Notes: a model not told the origin generated them from the letters alone. Shown: positions 32,210-43,750, counted from the stretch's first letter. The stretch is DNA of 64,000 nt from Petrosia ficiformis (GCA_947044365.1 OX345636.1:26215466-26279465); one strand, 5' to 3'. Made by a program: numbers and translations.

Positions 32210-33964
32210 AAGAAATTAAAGCAGTAGCATCTCCAAGAAGTGGTGGTGAGAATATAAAAACTTAAATGTTTGGTATTGTATAATGTCTGAGCAATTTTAA
32301 TATTTCTGAACTTTTATGATACCATAACTACCGCAGGGATACTTCAACCTCAATTTTTGTCAGGATTGCTAGGAACAGATATACATGTAGAATGTAGTAG
32401 AAGCCAATCTGAAAAGACGTTAAAAATTTCACCTTGCCATGGTATTTCACATGGAGTTATATGCTTTATACAACAGATGGGTACACCATACTTTTCTGTG
32501 GTCCCTATACTGCAATCACAGGGTAATAATGTGATAATGAACCATACTGAAACCTAATAACACTGTACTTTATAGACCAAAAATTAAAAATGAGTATTAT
32601 ATACACAGATAGCATCTGAGACATGTGTTATGGAAAGAAGTGGACAATGTGTTTTAGGAAAAGTGAAAGTCATTGATTGGATTGAATGTGAGAGGTGAGG
32701 TGTTTCAGTTGGGCTTATGCTCCCTGTGTGGGTTTAGCAAACAAACTCAATTCTGGGTTTGTCTGTTGCTCCTACATACTCCCTGATCCATACAGACAGT
32801 AAGATATCCAAATGTCTGTGTATGTATAGAATATATCATGTGGTCTTTCAATAGAATATTGAACGTAACTAGATTCAATAGAAACTCTCTTCTTACCTTA
32901 TTTGACATCATAAGTTTGTATCCGAATCGTGAAGTATCAGATGGCATTATTGATTTTGTAGTTAGGTATTACATGTGTTATGTATTGTGCTCTACAAAAT
33001 TGAAGTTTTTTTTTAGACAATTTCTACCACATTCATCAAAAGTATGTGTAATGGAGTCAGCTTTGTACGAATCAATAGCAAGAGCTGTTAACAAATCTGG
33101 GACAGAAAAGACAGAGGCTCTTCTACAGTCCCTGAAAACTGTCACTGGAGGAAGAAATTTGACATCAAAAAAAACAATTTTGTTTCCATGTAGACCAAGG
33201 TATAATTTGTAGTCATGATTAAAAGTAAGTGACATTCCTATTATACTTAGATCTGTTAATCATTGGATTCTTGTGGCTGTGGATCAACATTCAAAAATGT
33301 AATCTAATAATATTTGTTTCAATTCATCAGATGATTTTAGCACTTGCTTTTTCTTGTACTATACAGAATATACATAATGGACTCATTATCTCCAAGCCAA
33401 TTACTACCATATAGCATTGAAGTTGCAAATGATCTACAAGAATTTTTGAATGTTACACTGAACACTGTTCATTTAGCATTCAACCTTTCTCAGTAAGTAA
33501 AACATAATTATTAAATATGGCTTCATCACATTTAATGTGTGAATGAATCATTAAATTTAATGTGTGAAATGAATTGATGTGTGAATGAATCATTAAAAGA
33601 GCATATAATTTGTAGGTCTCAATGCAGATAGGATTGAATTGTGGGGTACAAGTTATAAAGAACATGTCTGTGATTACAGAGGTGAATAATCTCATTACAT
33701 CAGTGAAACAGTATCTTACATATTATATTATAGCTTGGTGAGATTAACTTGGAATTACAGAAAAATTATGATTCTGCATTATTACATGGGGAATTACTTC
33801 TAAAATTTTTGAGCACCAGTAAGATTACTTCTTGTTGTCATCTGTTTATGTTATCACAATTATATAGGAAGTATTCAGCTTCCAGCCGAAAGTCAGTGAG
33901 AATTCGAAAACTACACGAGCATTTATATGAAGTGGCAACCCTGAGTAGTATTCTCAGAGTCTGA
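32210..33964 (+). CDS. Multi-exon gene of unknown function
   Basis: Exon-like segments with good splice sites are 32210-32246; 32337-32522 (FLSGLLGTDIHVECSRSQSE, ISPCHGISHGVICFIQQMG); 32609-32694 (IASETCVMERSGQCVLGKV); about 32842-32965 (TRFNRNSLLTLFDIISLYPN); 33017-33200 (SSKVCVMESALYESIARAVN); 33367-33493 (SLSPSQLLPYSIEVANDLQE); 33616-33681 (LNADRIELWGTSYKEHVCDY); and 33734 to the stop at 33964 (LGEINLELQKNYDSALLHGE). Introns are about 50-150 nt and all boundaries follow GT..AG. No domain is recognised and the 5' end is uncertain. The serial good splice sites make a genuine host gene likelier than a repeat. Confidence 0.5.
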
Positions 33965-33966
33965 CT

Positions 33967-35002
33967 CCATTGTTTTGCATGAGGAGTACCCCATCAGCTA
34001 ATTATTCATTAAAGTGTATGCCATCCCAAAGACTAAATGATCTTTGGTATATTTAGTGAAATCAACATAAAAGTCGGTTTTAGCTAAGGACATTGCAAAC
34101 CTACACATAACTGTGAAATATTGTTGACAGTGTTTTTCAATTGGCAGTTTGGTGGCAAATTACCAATTATTCCCAGAATGTACATACCACATGTTTTCGT
34201 TCATAATTTCTATATTTTACACAACTAGATAGAGGACCTTCTAACAATGTCATAAATACCAAAATCATGGATCGTTAGTGGGAGGAAAGCAGCAAGGCGA
34301 GTGTTTGAAAGTGCAGTGGCCAGTGCCAACATCCACACTTAACGTCTTTGTCAGTTCAATTGCTTATAAATTTGGATTTTTTACACAAGCTTAAAGCACA
34401 TTTAGTAGACTGTCTTGTGTAGAAAACTAGAAATGTGGTTGACAATATCAAAGGGCTTCCAACTGCAAACCTGGGGAGGGGCTGGTTAGCATAGCCAGGT
34501 CAGTCCCATCCATGTATGTATAACTGTAGCATGAAATCACCAAGGGAAAGGAGACGTTCTCATCATGAAAATGTGGATTTAAGGCGTTCTGAGAGCTAGG
34601 CTGTTTCTTGGCGCCTTCATGAAGAGAGTTCTGGTGTTCAACCACTTGGTTTGTTGTATTTTATGTATTTTACAAACTGTCTGTGCATGTAAGCTTAATA
34701 TGTTCACTCTCTAAGCTAATTATACATACTTTTTGTGTGCGAGGCTGATCTGCATATATATGTAAACTATTTACCAATATTGTCTCCCATTGTTCTGTTG
34801 ACTGCTGTAGTTGTTGATAACAAAATATATACAGTAAACTGAATATGGCGTTGCCTTTTGTTCTTTATTGTTAATTGAAGATGTCAGTGTTTGTAGTTCT
34901 GAAATAAATTTATAAATATTCTTTATTATAGTTTATCGTTATTGTAATCAGTACGAGTACATTGCTCCTTACCAAAACCTGTCCCATTCATCATCTTGGG
35001 AG
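33967..35002. other. Non-coding stretch with a repeat scrap
   Basis: 34205-34345 matches, inverted, the TTAA miniature element interior (GAAAGCAGCAAGGCGAGTGT, GTTAGTGGGAGGAAAG). The rest is AT-rich without recognisable genes. Confidence 0.45.
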
Positions 35003-35191
35003 TGTTGGAATGGTACGTTTCTGTAGTATATATATATATCATGTGATAATGTATGAATATCATTTTGTTCATTTCCTGTAACAACCCACAATAACGTGGC
35101 CATACCTTTCTTATATAAGTCGCTGTTTCTAATTATTTTTAGAGAAAAGAATAAAAGTATATTAGTCTGTATGTGGTGTCAATACATTACA
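35003..35191 (+). repeat. Probable 5' LTR of the Gypsy element
   Basis: Starts TGTTGGAATGG and ends CAATACATTACA, so it has TG..CA ends, 189 bp, and a TATATAAG-like box (35113-35121, TTATATAAG). It is followed four bases later by TGGCGACAACGAAGAC, the usual place of a tRNA primer site beginning TGG. No 3' LTR remains for comparison, so the call rests on position and end motifs. Confidence 0.6.
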
Positions 35192-35320
35192 TAATTGGCG
35201 ACAACGAAGACAGGAAACCTATAGGTTGAAGAAAAAAATTTTGTAAGACTAGACGAAAGTAGGAGAAGTCGTACAACTGCAAGAAGTTTTTTTTTTCCCT
35301 CTATATACTATATAGGAGAC

Positions 35321-35842
35321 ATGGCGAAGCATGGATCGGTGGGAGTGTATAATAGCAATGGAGAAGATTGGGTGTCCTACATTGAACGCCTACAGAATTA
35401 CTTTGTGGCGAACGAGGTCACAACAGAAGCAAAGAAGAGAGCTATCCTATTGAGTGTGTGTGGAGCTCAAACATATCAACTGATCAGAAATTTATGCGCC
35501 CCAGTTAAACCAGCAGACAAAGAGTATCTGGATCTGATTAAGTTAGTGAAGGATCACTACAGTCCAAGAAGGTCGGAAAGAGTACAATGATTTAAATTCA
35601 ATATGAGGTCTAGACAGTCACATGAAACAATCGCTACATTTGTAGCAGAACTGGGAAAATTGTCAGAGTTTTGCAACTACGGAGATATGCTGGAAGACAT
35701 GCTACGGGATAGAATTGTCTGTGGAATAAATAATCCAGCCATGCAAAGAAGGTTGCTAGCTGAGTCAGGATTAACACTAAGTAAAGCCTTGGAGATAGCA
35801 CGGAACAGAAACCGGTACTTGTTCAGAGAGTCCAGTCAGTAG
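35321..35842 (+). pseudogene. Gypsy gag (capsid) with one nonsense codon
   Basis: Starts MAKHGSVGVYNSNGEDW. A TGA at 35588-35590 interrupts it (YSPRRSERVQ, stop, FKFNMRSRQSHETIATFV). The frame then continues through AELGKLSEFCNYGDMLEDML to LFRESSQ. A single C-to-T change from CGA would explain the stop. A frameshift near 35835 leads to the zinc-knuckle frame. Confidence 0.85.
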
Positions 35843-36488
35843 GATTTCAGAAAGCCAAGATAAATTTGTGCTATTGTTGTGGTGGATCACACTGGGCATA
35901 TGAGTGTAAATTCAAAGAGGCACAATGTTATATGTGTAAACAGAGGGGCCATATTGCTAAGGCCTGTAGGAGTAGTGGAAAGAAGCCTCCTGATCGAAAT
36001 CAAGGAAAGTCAAGGAGACAAACTCATTTTGTTGAGGAACAAGAGACAAACTCACCACCAAGGGAGTCGTACACATTGTTTACTCTTAGATCGAAAGGAA
36101 GTAAGCCAATTCGAGTATCAGTATTAGTAAATAAGCAGAAGGTTGACATGGAGGTTGACACAGGAGCAGCTAGAACGATAATTAGTGAGCACACATTTAA
36201 TGAAATACAGAAGATGAGGAAGCTGGAGTTGAAGACATCAGATATCATATTGAACTCGTATTCGGGACATGAAATTAAAGTGTTGGGAACGTGTGATGTT
36301 GAGGTTGTGTATCAGGATGTGCAGAAACCACTAACAATATTGGTAGTCGAAGGACAAGGTCCAAGTCTGCTCGGAAGAGACTGGTTGTTAGAGTTGAAGT
36401 TAAATTGGAAAGAAATTCAACAAATACAAGCAACGGAGGTCAGTGTTATTAAAGTACAATAAGCTTTTTGATAGTGAGTTAGGCACCC
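35843..36488 (+). pseudogene. Gypsy nucleocapsid zinc knuckles and aspartic protease
   Basis: Two CCHC-type knuckles (CYCCGGSHWAYEC, CYMCKQRGHIAKAC) are followed by a pepsin-like protease with the active-site block MEVDTGAARTIIS and LLGRDWLLELKLNW at its end. The first knuckle has an extra Cys at its second position but keeps C-x2-C-x4-H-x4-C spacing. Beyond 36462 the frame continues up to the TTAA insertion site at 36489. Confidence 0.85.
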
Positions 36489-36492
36489 TTAA

Positions 36493-37105
36493 CCCTTTGA
36501 ATGCGTTAGTTTATTAATGTTACTATGCACAAAAAGCGGATGGTGTAATAATGACTTATTCATAAGCTTTATTAGCTCTGTATTGTTGTTATGGCTATAA
36601 ATTCTATAAATAAATGAAATCTATTTATAGAACAGGAAGTTTTGATTAAAAAACCACACATTATCATATGGCTTCTTCTCAATTCCTTCGTGATTTTTAC
36701 CATTTTTGTTGTTGCTCGAGATTTGGCTTTTGTATCTACACAGTTGTATGCATGCCCCAAATGAAGTGATTCTATATAAGCTAGATGTCTCCTCCAGCTA
36801 CAGTGTAAGTTATAGCTAGCTATTCCCAGCAGGTAAGTCAGGACAAGCGTTCACTTTCTAGAAAGTTGGGCGTCGACCGTCTCCTTCGTCGAGTCTGTCT
36901 GCTCACAGTCTTTCATGGAAGTTTAAACTTGGTAGGTACTTAATCATAAGCCAGATACAGATGTATGGAAGGTTTGAAATAGTTCTAAGATAGTTTAAGG
37001 GTTGTTAGAAGTCGCTAAAAGTTGCACGCATATATATATATATGCGCACCGCCTTTAATTAAAGGGAAAGCTGCGCATATATATATGCGCATCGCGCTCA
37101 AAGAG
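36493..37105. mobile_element. TTAA-flanked miniature element (piggyBac type) inside the Gypsy element
   Basis: 613 bp between TTAA (36489-36492) and TTAA (37106-37109). Termini CCCTTTGAATGCG and CGCGCTCAAAGAG are an imperfect inverted pair, and TTAACCCTTT is a common start in piggyBac-like elements. A large hairpin of GCGCATATATATA arms lies near the right end (37027-37095). It has no ORF with transposase features. With the insert and one TTAA removed, the Gypsy reading frame runs on without a stop. Confidence 0.82.
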
Positions 37106-37109
37106 TTAA

Positions 37110-37706
37110 AGGGGAAACTGCCAAAATCCATTTAGACCCCCAAGCAAAACCAGTGTTCTGTAGAGCCCGTCCAGTCCCCTATGCCCAGCGTAATAAAGTA
37201 GAGCAAGACTGGAAAAGATGGGAATAGTTGAATTTTCAGAATGGGCTTCACCTATTGTACCTGTGATGAAACAGGATGGTACTATCCGAATTTGGGGTGA
37301 CTACAAGTCAACCATTAATAAAGTAGCCATATTAGACACTTATCCTTTACCCAAAGTAGAGGATTTGTTTGCAACATTATCAGGAGGACAATCTTTTACG
37401 AAATTAGATTTGTCGCATGCTTACCAACAAGTTGAATTAGAGTCTCAGTCCCAGAAATACTTGACGATAAACACCCATAAAGGCCTTTACAAATATAAAA
37501 GATTACCGTTTGGTGTTAATTCAGACCCATCTATATTCCAGCGTTTAATGGAAAACGTGTTGCAGGGCCTACCCCGGGTATGTGTATATATTGATGATAT
37601 CCTAATAACGGGACAGACAGGAGCCGAACACACAAGGAACATTGAATCAGTACTGCAGAGGTTACATTCTGTAGGTATGCGTCTCAAGAAAGAGAAATGT
37701 GTGTAG
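37110..37706 (+). pseudogene. Gypsy reverse transcriptase
   Basis: After the insert come IHLDPQAKPVFCRARPVPYA, a shift or loss near 37215, then EFSEWASPIVPVMKQDGTIR, DYKSTINKVAILDTYPLPKV, the catalytic FTKLDLSHAYQQVELE, and the active box VCVYIDDILITG. The usual RICxDYK motif reads IWGDYK. It ends at a stop after KKEKCV, followed by a short scrambled stretch. Confidence 0.88.
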
Positions 37707-37736
37707 TTACTTTATGACCCAAATATTGAGCATACT

Positions 37737-38460
37737 ATGGAGAAAGTTAGAGCAATTACAGAAGCACCTCACCTAAAGAATGTAGCAGAATTGAGAACCT
37801 TTCTAGGATTAATAAATTATTATGGGAAATTTTTACCTGATCTAGCTACTGTATTAAATCCCTTATATTGTTTATTACACATGAAGGTAAAGTGGAATTG
37901 GAAGGAAGAGCAGGAAAAAGCTTTTCAGGAAGCAAAGGAATTATTAAAATCACCCAGACTATTAACTCATTATGATAGTACTAAAGACCTAATATTAACC
38001 TGTGATGCTTCATCACATGGAGTAGGAGCAATTTTATCTCAGCGAGAGAGAGATGGAACAGAACGACCAATTGTGTACTACTCAAGAACATTATCACCAA
38101 CGGAACAAAGATATTCTCAATTAGACAAGGAAGCTCTCGCAATTGTTGCAGGAGTAAAGAAGTTTCACCAATATTTAGCCGGCAGGAGATTCGAAATTAA
38201 TACAGATCACAAGCCTCTAATATACATCTTTGATCAACATCGGGGTATATCACCTCTAGCATCTGGAGTCTAATTTTAGCAGGATATGATTATACAGTCA
38301 GACACCGTCCGGGAAAGGAAATACCAAATGCTGATACACTTAGCAGATTACCATTATCAGAGAGATTATTGGTTACACCCATCCCAGCAGAATTAATACA
38401 TCTGGTTCAGCATCTTAACTCTACCCCCAGTTACGGTATCAGAAATTAAGTACTATACTA
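37737..38460 (+). pseudogene. Gypsy RT thumb and RNase H
   Basis: Connection segment ELRTFLGLINYYGKFLPDL, then RNase H with TCDASSHGVGAILSQ (first Asp), SQLDKEALAIVAGVKKFHQY (Glu) and EINTDHKPLIYIF (Asp). A small deletion at about 38267, inside the segment after GISPLAS, shifts the frame. The end continues as ILAGYDYTVRHRPGKEIPNA and ADTLSRLPLSERL. Confidence 0.88.
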
Positions 38461-38701
38461 ACAAAGATCCAGTTTTGTCTAGAGTAGCAAGTTTAGTAAG
38501 TCATGGATGGCCAAATGACATGGATACAGAAGAGTTCATACCATATTCGAGAAGGAAGGACGAGCTGAGCATGATGGATGGTTGTGTATTATGGGGACCA
38601 CGGGTTGTTATACCGTTAAATTTACAAGATCAAGTAATCAACGAATTACATGAAAATCACCCTGGAATCGTAAGAATGAAAGCATTGGCTCGTAGTTATC
38701 T
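38461..38701 (+). pseudogene. Gypsy integrase, N-terminal zinc-binding part only
   Basis: Begins YTNKDPVLSRVASLVSHG and ends HENHPGIVRMKALARSYLW. The H-x-x-H of the HHCC module is present (HENHPG). The CxxC half and the whole DDE core are missing because the element is cut at about 38701. Confidence 0.85.
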
Positions 38702-41000
38702 ATGGAGTTTCTAGAAAAACATTTTAGAAGAGAGTTCAAGTTTCAAGCTAACGTTAACCTAGATATCACTTTTCAAAGAATTGACAAAGACTGGGACGAG
38801 TATATAGAAGTTGGAATTGGTTGTAAGCTGGAACATAAAGCAAAACTTAAAGCTGTTGTCACTCCTTTACTGACTTCAACTGAGGTATCAGAGGTAAAAC
38901 AAGTATTCTCATGATAAGCATATTATTTATGTGTATACACACACACGCATATATATATATATATATACTGTATATATATTAGAGCTGGGTGATATTAAAC
39001 TGCTATCATGATCACGATATTAACTTTTAGCGCTATCGCGATAATAACATGTGTTGTTTTGAGAATGTGCAAGGTCATAATACCAGACTACCCCTTATTC
39101 CAGATACTTTTGATCGATTCAATTTAACCTAACAGTAGACTGACAAAAAATATACTTTTTACACATGAAGAGAAAGTTGAAGAGAATTTTTATTTATTCT
39201 AGTATATATATAATTGCATGTAATATATTTTAGTGTTGTGTATACTATCATTTTCTTTTTCAAGATCATACAGATTTAATCACTCCTGTATCTCGTGTAA
39301 AGACTCATCACAAGCTACACATCTCTTCACCTATTACAAACACCCCGACAGGAGATGAAACGAGTTCATTTAATTCTACTTTTTCTGAAGACGAGAGTGA
39401 GTTTTCAAGTGCTCCCAAAAGGTGCAAATTGTCACTAATTTCAGAAAGTCCTTCACAATAGGGAGATGAAGAGAAAACTGGTGATCTTGCAACCCTGTGT
39501 CGGTCAATAAAAAAACAAATTCTGTGAGCATGGATAATCAAGACACTATAGTATCTAAAACAAGCTATCAAAGATTATCAAGACAGAAGATGATAGTATT
39601 CCTTTGCCTCACCCATTTCCTTTACCGAAACATTATCGATCAGAAGTTGAATTAGATTTGAAAAGTGGGAAAATGACAAAAAAACTCAATGTCCTCATTT
39701 TTGTCTGCAGTTGCTTCTGCAATGCTAGTATATAAACGTTATCCAAGTAAAGATGATTACATATCTGTTGCTAGAAGTGTTATTGAGAAATACAGTTTCT
39801 TGTCATCACTGGTGGGAACTCCATATGTGAGTTTATGTTATTTATCAGATATAACTCTTGATATTGATCCATAATGATATTCATGATATGGTTGTATACA
39901 ATGTATATATTTTAGATTTTTGCTGCTAGTAAAAATTCTCTTTATATATATTCTATAGGGTGCTATTGTCACTTCATTGCAAGAATTAAACCAAATGCTT
40001 GTGCTAGCACTAGAAAGTCTCCAAAGAAGAAACACCCGGGAGTCACTTGCACTCCTATACCTTCACCAGGGGAAGTTCAGTGTCATTTCAGAGACATAAT
40101 CTTATGCTAAAAGTTGAATTCAAGGAAAGCCGTAGAAATTCTCAATTGGTTTCCAATTTAATGGAATGAACATTTGCATTGAGACGGAAAGCTATTTTGA
40201 AAGTCTTAAAAGCATTTTCCAACAATTTCCATTTCTAAAAGAAAGTAAACAGGTACATATGTTTATGCTAATATGTATTGAGTCATTCGCTTTACTTTAC
40301 AATGTAGAGGAAACTAGAAAGAAATGGAAGGAAGTTGCCCCATGCATTATTTCCCTGTCACATTTGGAAAGTAGAAACCGCAATGTTCGTTCTGCTCTAG
40401 AAATAATGAAAAACTTTGAAGGTATAATGTATACATTATCTTGACTAACATGGCTACCCCAACTCTTCTGTCTTGGAGTCATGTTAAATTTCAATTGTGG
40501 TTTTTTTAAGGGTATGAAAAGGAATTTTAAGAATTTATATCCTGGTAACACCTTAGTTCAAAGGATTTCACTGTAACTATAATAGTGCTACAGTGCACTC
40601 AGTACATATATATACTTTGTTGTTTGATACATGCACTATTGATCGTTTATTGTTCATTGAACATGTTTTTTTTTAGTCCATCAATCATGTAAACCATATA
40701 GTATAGAAATAAATAACTTGTATCACGACCACTCGTGTGATACCAAATCACTTTGGGCTCGGTGATTATAAATGTGATATAGCACTCTTAGACGTGATGA
40801 AACCTATACATAAATATTTAAAGAGGTACAAATTAATTGAATTCTACTTGTTAGATAATATGGAGTTGTCTGCATTATTGATTCTTCCTGCTCTAGTGCC
40901 GGACAATCGTTCAAAGGTGGATATAAGCAAAGTTGTTTATATCGCTCAGGTAATATTTATGCAGCATATTATAGTTATTATGTAAGAGGAAAATAAAACT
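38702..41000 (+). pseudogene. Decayed SAMD3-like gene (family common in fish and invertebrates)
   Basis: Pieces in order on the plus strand: 38702-38914 (ubiquitin-like or PB1-like start, NLDITFQRIDKDWDEYIEV); 39264-39460 (acidic linker, SFNSTFSEDESEFSSAPKRC); 39575-39825 with HPFPLPKHYRSEVELDLKSG and, after a one-base shift in an A run near 39680, VASAMLVYKRYPSKDDYISV; 39960-40120 in two frames; NSQLVSNLME (stop) TFALRRKAIL near 40136; 40240-40441; and 40745-40950 (YKLIEFYLLDNMELSALLIL). The FPLP..Y..DVE..L and RYPSKDDY..VAR blocks plus LM..TFALRRK are hallmarks of proteins annotated SAMD3-like. Stops and shifts show it is dead. Its 5' end is replaced by the Gypsy breakpoint. Confidence 0.6.
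38940..39060. repeat. TA tract and a hAT-like terminus
   Basis: CA and TA simple repeats (38936-38975) followed by TTAGAGCTGGGTGATATTAA and CGATATTAA/TCGCGATAAT words, resembling one end of a hAT-type non-autonomous element within an intron of the dead gene. The second end was not found. Confidence 0.4.
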
Positions 41001-41240
41001 AACTTCATTGCATGTTTATGATTGTTTAAAAGTTCTCTCACTTTTATTTACATGTAATCGTTAATTATAGTAAAGTATATACTTACAAAAATCATGTAAA
41101 TCAATTTTTTTTCTACATACACCACATTGTGGTGTATAATTATATCTTTTTTTCTCTCTATATTGTTGTGTATCTGTTTTTATCTCCATATATCACATTG
41201 TTGGGTTTGATATAATTATATAATACATTCATGCATAGCA
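41001..41240. other. AT-rich spacer
   Basis: Contains two diverged repeats of an ACACCACATTGTGGTGTATA-like word (41118-41215). No gene. Confidence 0.35.
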
Positions 41241-41700
41241 CACTTCATAGGGTGTGCATATAGAGACAAGGGTTATTCACACTTCAGTTTTTACAGTGTG
41301 GAGAGCCTCCGACTCCCCACCATCTACGCTCCCTCTGAATATTACCGCAACTTCAGCAAGACCAGACCTGGTGCTAGAACTCACTGTCCCTTTTTTTTCA
41401 AAAGAAGCTCCCCAAGCCGCTAAACAAAGGAAATCTAGTAAAGAATCTCATCTCCAACTAATTTCTGACTTAGAAGAAAAAACTTCGATGTTCAATACCA
41501 TACCCTCAAGATCGGTTCCCTAGGCCACTATGAAATATCAGCAGTCATGAGTATTAAGAAAATGTTTAACATCTGCAACAAGTCCTCAAAGAATACTCTT
41601 CTAAAACTCTCTAAAACAGCAATCAGTTGTTCGTATCACATATTCAACTCACGTAATTCAGTAAGCTGGGACTCTAGTAAACCATTCTCTGTTCCATGAC
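41241..41700 (+). pseudogene. C-terminal scrap of a non-LTR reverse transcriptase protein
   Basis: One frame reads RPDLVLELTVPFFSKEAPQA and EESHLQLISDL-like residues. After a shift it reads FDVQYHTLKIGSLGHYEISA and ISCSYHIFNSRNSVSWDSSK. This fits the block (ELTVPW...K..KY..L......G....PVEVG.RG...) found after the RT domain of many invertebrate LINE-encoded proteins. Nothing upstream belongs to it, so it is a 5'-truncated insertion. It is a different family from the LINE at 12.6 kb. Confidence 0.6.
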
Positions 41701-42690
41701 GATAAATACTACCATTGTAAATTGTATGTGCATATTATATAACTATCACTGTTTTACTTTTATTTCCTCATTGCCTTGCCAAACACCTCCATATGGAGGC
41801 CACCTTGTGACTTAACAGAGAAGACTTCGAGATATGAGTTACTCATCGAGTTTTCCGAGCTGTGTTCGTGGCTACCATGTATACCATACTGAGTGGAAAG
41901 CAAGATTAGCCAATATACCATGTGCATTGTTAGTGATTATTAGCCAATATACCATGTACATGACCAATGAGAATGCAATCAATGCATATGGTACATTTTC
42001 CGCTACACACAGTACTATGTTACCGCACCCATTTCCAAATTCTGAAAAAATTTGAAAACAGTCTGTTGTGAACTTTCTTCCAAAAGTTTGAACCACAAAC
42101 TTCCTGTAACTACATGTATATAATAACGGCAGGCACCAGGCAGTTCGGCTCTGTATGATTTGCTGAATTTCCGGCAGTATTATTGTAGCTCTCCCCGTCT
42201 GTTGAGTGTCTGACGGTAGCATACTGAACCTTCTCCTACCCCTTTCTCAGTAGCTCCTTGATATTTGGCCTCCCGGGATTTAGGTTAGTGTCTCGTGTGT
42301 TGATATAGCTACAGTAGATTTGCCTTTGCTTCTAGTTCTGTGTATTATGTATCTCTCTCTGTTCTTACTATAGTTTTTACAAAAATGGCAACAGATAAAC
42401 CAACAGATGAACCAACAGATAAATCAACTGATGAACCAACTGAAGAACCAACTGGTTAGAAACAAAATAAAATTTATATATATATATATATAATTATACT
42501 ATGATTGATTATGTCACCCATTAAAACTACATGTGGTATATATAGTATAACCACCCCCCCTCACCCCCACCCCAAAAAAAAACTACAGATTCCTCAGTAT
42601 ATCAACCCACAGGTGTATATATTCACCACTTTATATACCATGAAACTTAATAAATGAAATGATACTGAGTCAAGGTCACTGTCCTTGTAT
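41701..42690. other. Non-coding stretch
   Basis: 41880-41960 contains two copies of AGCCAATATACCATGT. 42385-42453 has a short repetitive open frame (MATDKPTDEPTDKSTDEPTE) made of a 12-bp unit, ending in GTTAG, possibly a first exon. 42476-42492 is a TA tract. No other gene signal. Confidence 0.4.
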
Positions 42691-42776
42691 GTTAATGTTA
42701 ATTGTACAGCCCTGCATATTCCTAAATAGTATGTTAATATTAATTGTACAGTTCTGCATATTCCTAAATACCATGC
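42691..42776. repeat. Tandem duplication, about 48-bp unit
   Basis: TGTTAATGTTAATTGTACAG...CTGCATATTCCTAAATA occurs twice in a row with four differences. Confidence 0.8.
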
Positions 42777-43462
42777 CTTTCATCAATTCATCTCCACCTC
42801 GTAAAACAAAATTTAGTCCGTTATAAAAAAACACACTATTCAATAACGCAGAGGGGGAATGGGTTCCCATTTCACTTTTCTCCCAGAGAAGAGAATCTTC
42901 CGTGGCTGCAATAATTTCTGATTGCCGCCTCACTGCTTTGATACCTTTGCTGTGCAGTTCACGAAACAAGCGCTCCAGAACCACATGTACTGGGGTCACA
43001 TATTCGAACATGATTGTCAGGAGGACAACTTTCATTTTAAAAAACACTGCAACCCCCCAAATTTTGTGTGATACTTCTTGGTGTATAGAAATCACCGTCG
43101 TCTTTACGGATTTCACTCACAAAAACACACAACCAGTGCGCAAGATTCTCTGGTTCATCTTTCAATATATCCACTGGACATTTTTTCTTGGCAATGGCAT
43201 TATGTTGCTCAATCCACTGCTTGAAAACAGCAACTGCCCAGTTGGTAGCCTTTCTAGTATTTTTGGGTACCATAGGCTTCTTGGCATTTTCTATCTCCTC
43301 TTCATCTACAACAACAATTTTCCAACGTTTTCCCAGTGAAAGGGTTAAGTGCTTTCGTTCCTTACTGATGCTGCTGCTGCTGCTGCTACTACTACTACAG
43401 ATGGCCATTCTGAGTCTCTGACAAATTATCTGGAATGATGACATCATCATTGCATAAACCAT
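42777..43462 (-). pseudogene. Crypton-derived tyrosine-recombinase-like remnant (DUF3504 / KIAA1958 type)
   Basis: Minus strand. An N-terminal SAM-like part starts with a serine run and contains VPKNTRKATNWAVAVFKQWI, ENLAHWLCVFVSEIRKDDGD and YTPRSITQNLGG, the arm-binding-like region seen in KIAA1958, QRICH1 and ZMYM-type proteins derived from Crypton recombinases. A frameshift near 43035 follows. The next part reads RELHSKGIKAVRRQSEIIAA and EDSLLWEKSEMGTHSPSALL, then VFFYNGLNFVLRGGDELMKG, the start of the DUF3504 domain. The catalytic R-H-R-Y end is absent. The poly-Ser run is coded by CAG/GCT repeats (43368-43398). Confidence 0.72.
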
Positions 43463-43619
43463 AGCTTTGAAGTGTATTCACCCCCTAGTGGAAGACCTTG
43501 CCAAGATCATGAATGATATGATACCAAGAATCTCGTGTAGGTACTTGCAAGATTCTTGAACAATAATGAAACAAGAATCTTGCAAGATAGTAGCAAGATT
43601 CTTGAATGTAATCTTTCAA

Positions 43620-43750
43620 GATTAATGCATTTATCTTGGATGTACCATTCAAGATTAATGCAATCATCTTCAATGCACCATTCAAGATTAATGCAATCAT
43701 CTTCAATGTACCATTCAAGATTAATGCATTCATCTTTGATGTACAACTCA
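43620..43750. repeat. 33-bp minisatellite, four copies
   Basis: Units of CATTCAAGATTAATGCAATC plus ATCTTCAATGYAC repeat every 33 bp. An upstream partial set with CAAGATTCTTGAA (43548-43615) may be related. Because the unit is 33 bp, all frames stay open through it, giving spurious ORFs on both strands. Confidence 0.88.

Larger units (their letters stand above)
35003..38701 (+). mobile_element. Ty3/Gypsy LTR retrotransposon, 3'-truncated
   Basis: The order is LTR, gag, zinc knuckles, protease, reverse transcriptase, RNase H, start of integrase. The element stops inside the integrase at about 38701, losing the catalytic core and 3' LTR. A 613-bp TTAA-flanked insert sits between protease and RT. 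The remaining frame is broken by stops and small deletions, so it is dead. Confidence 0.9.

Noticed and set aside
43620..43750. Possible CRISPR-like array
   Set aside because: The repeats are contiguous without spacers and the genome is animal.
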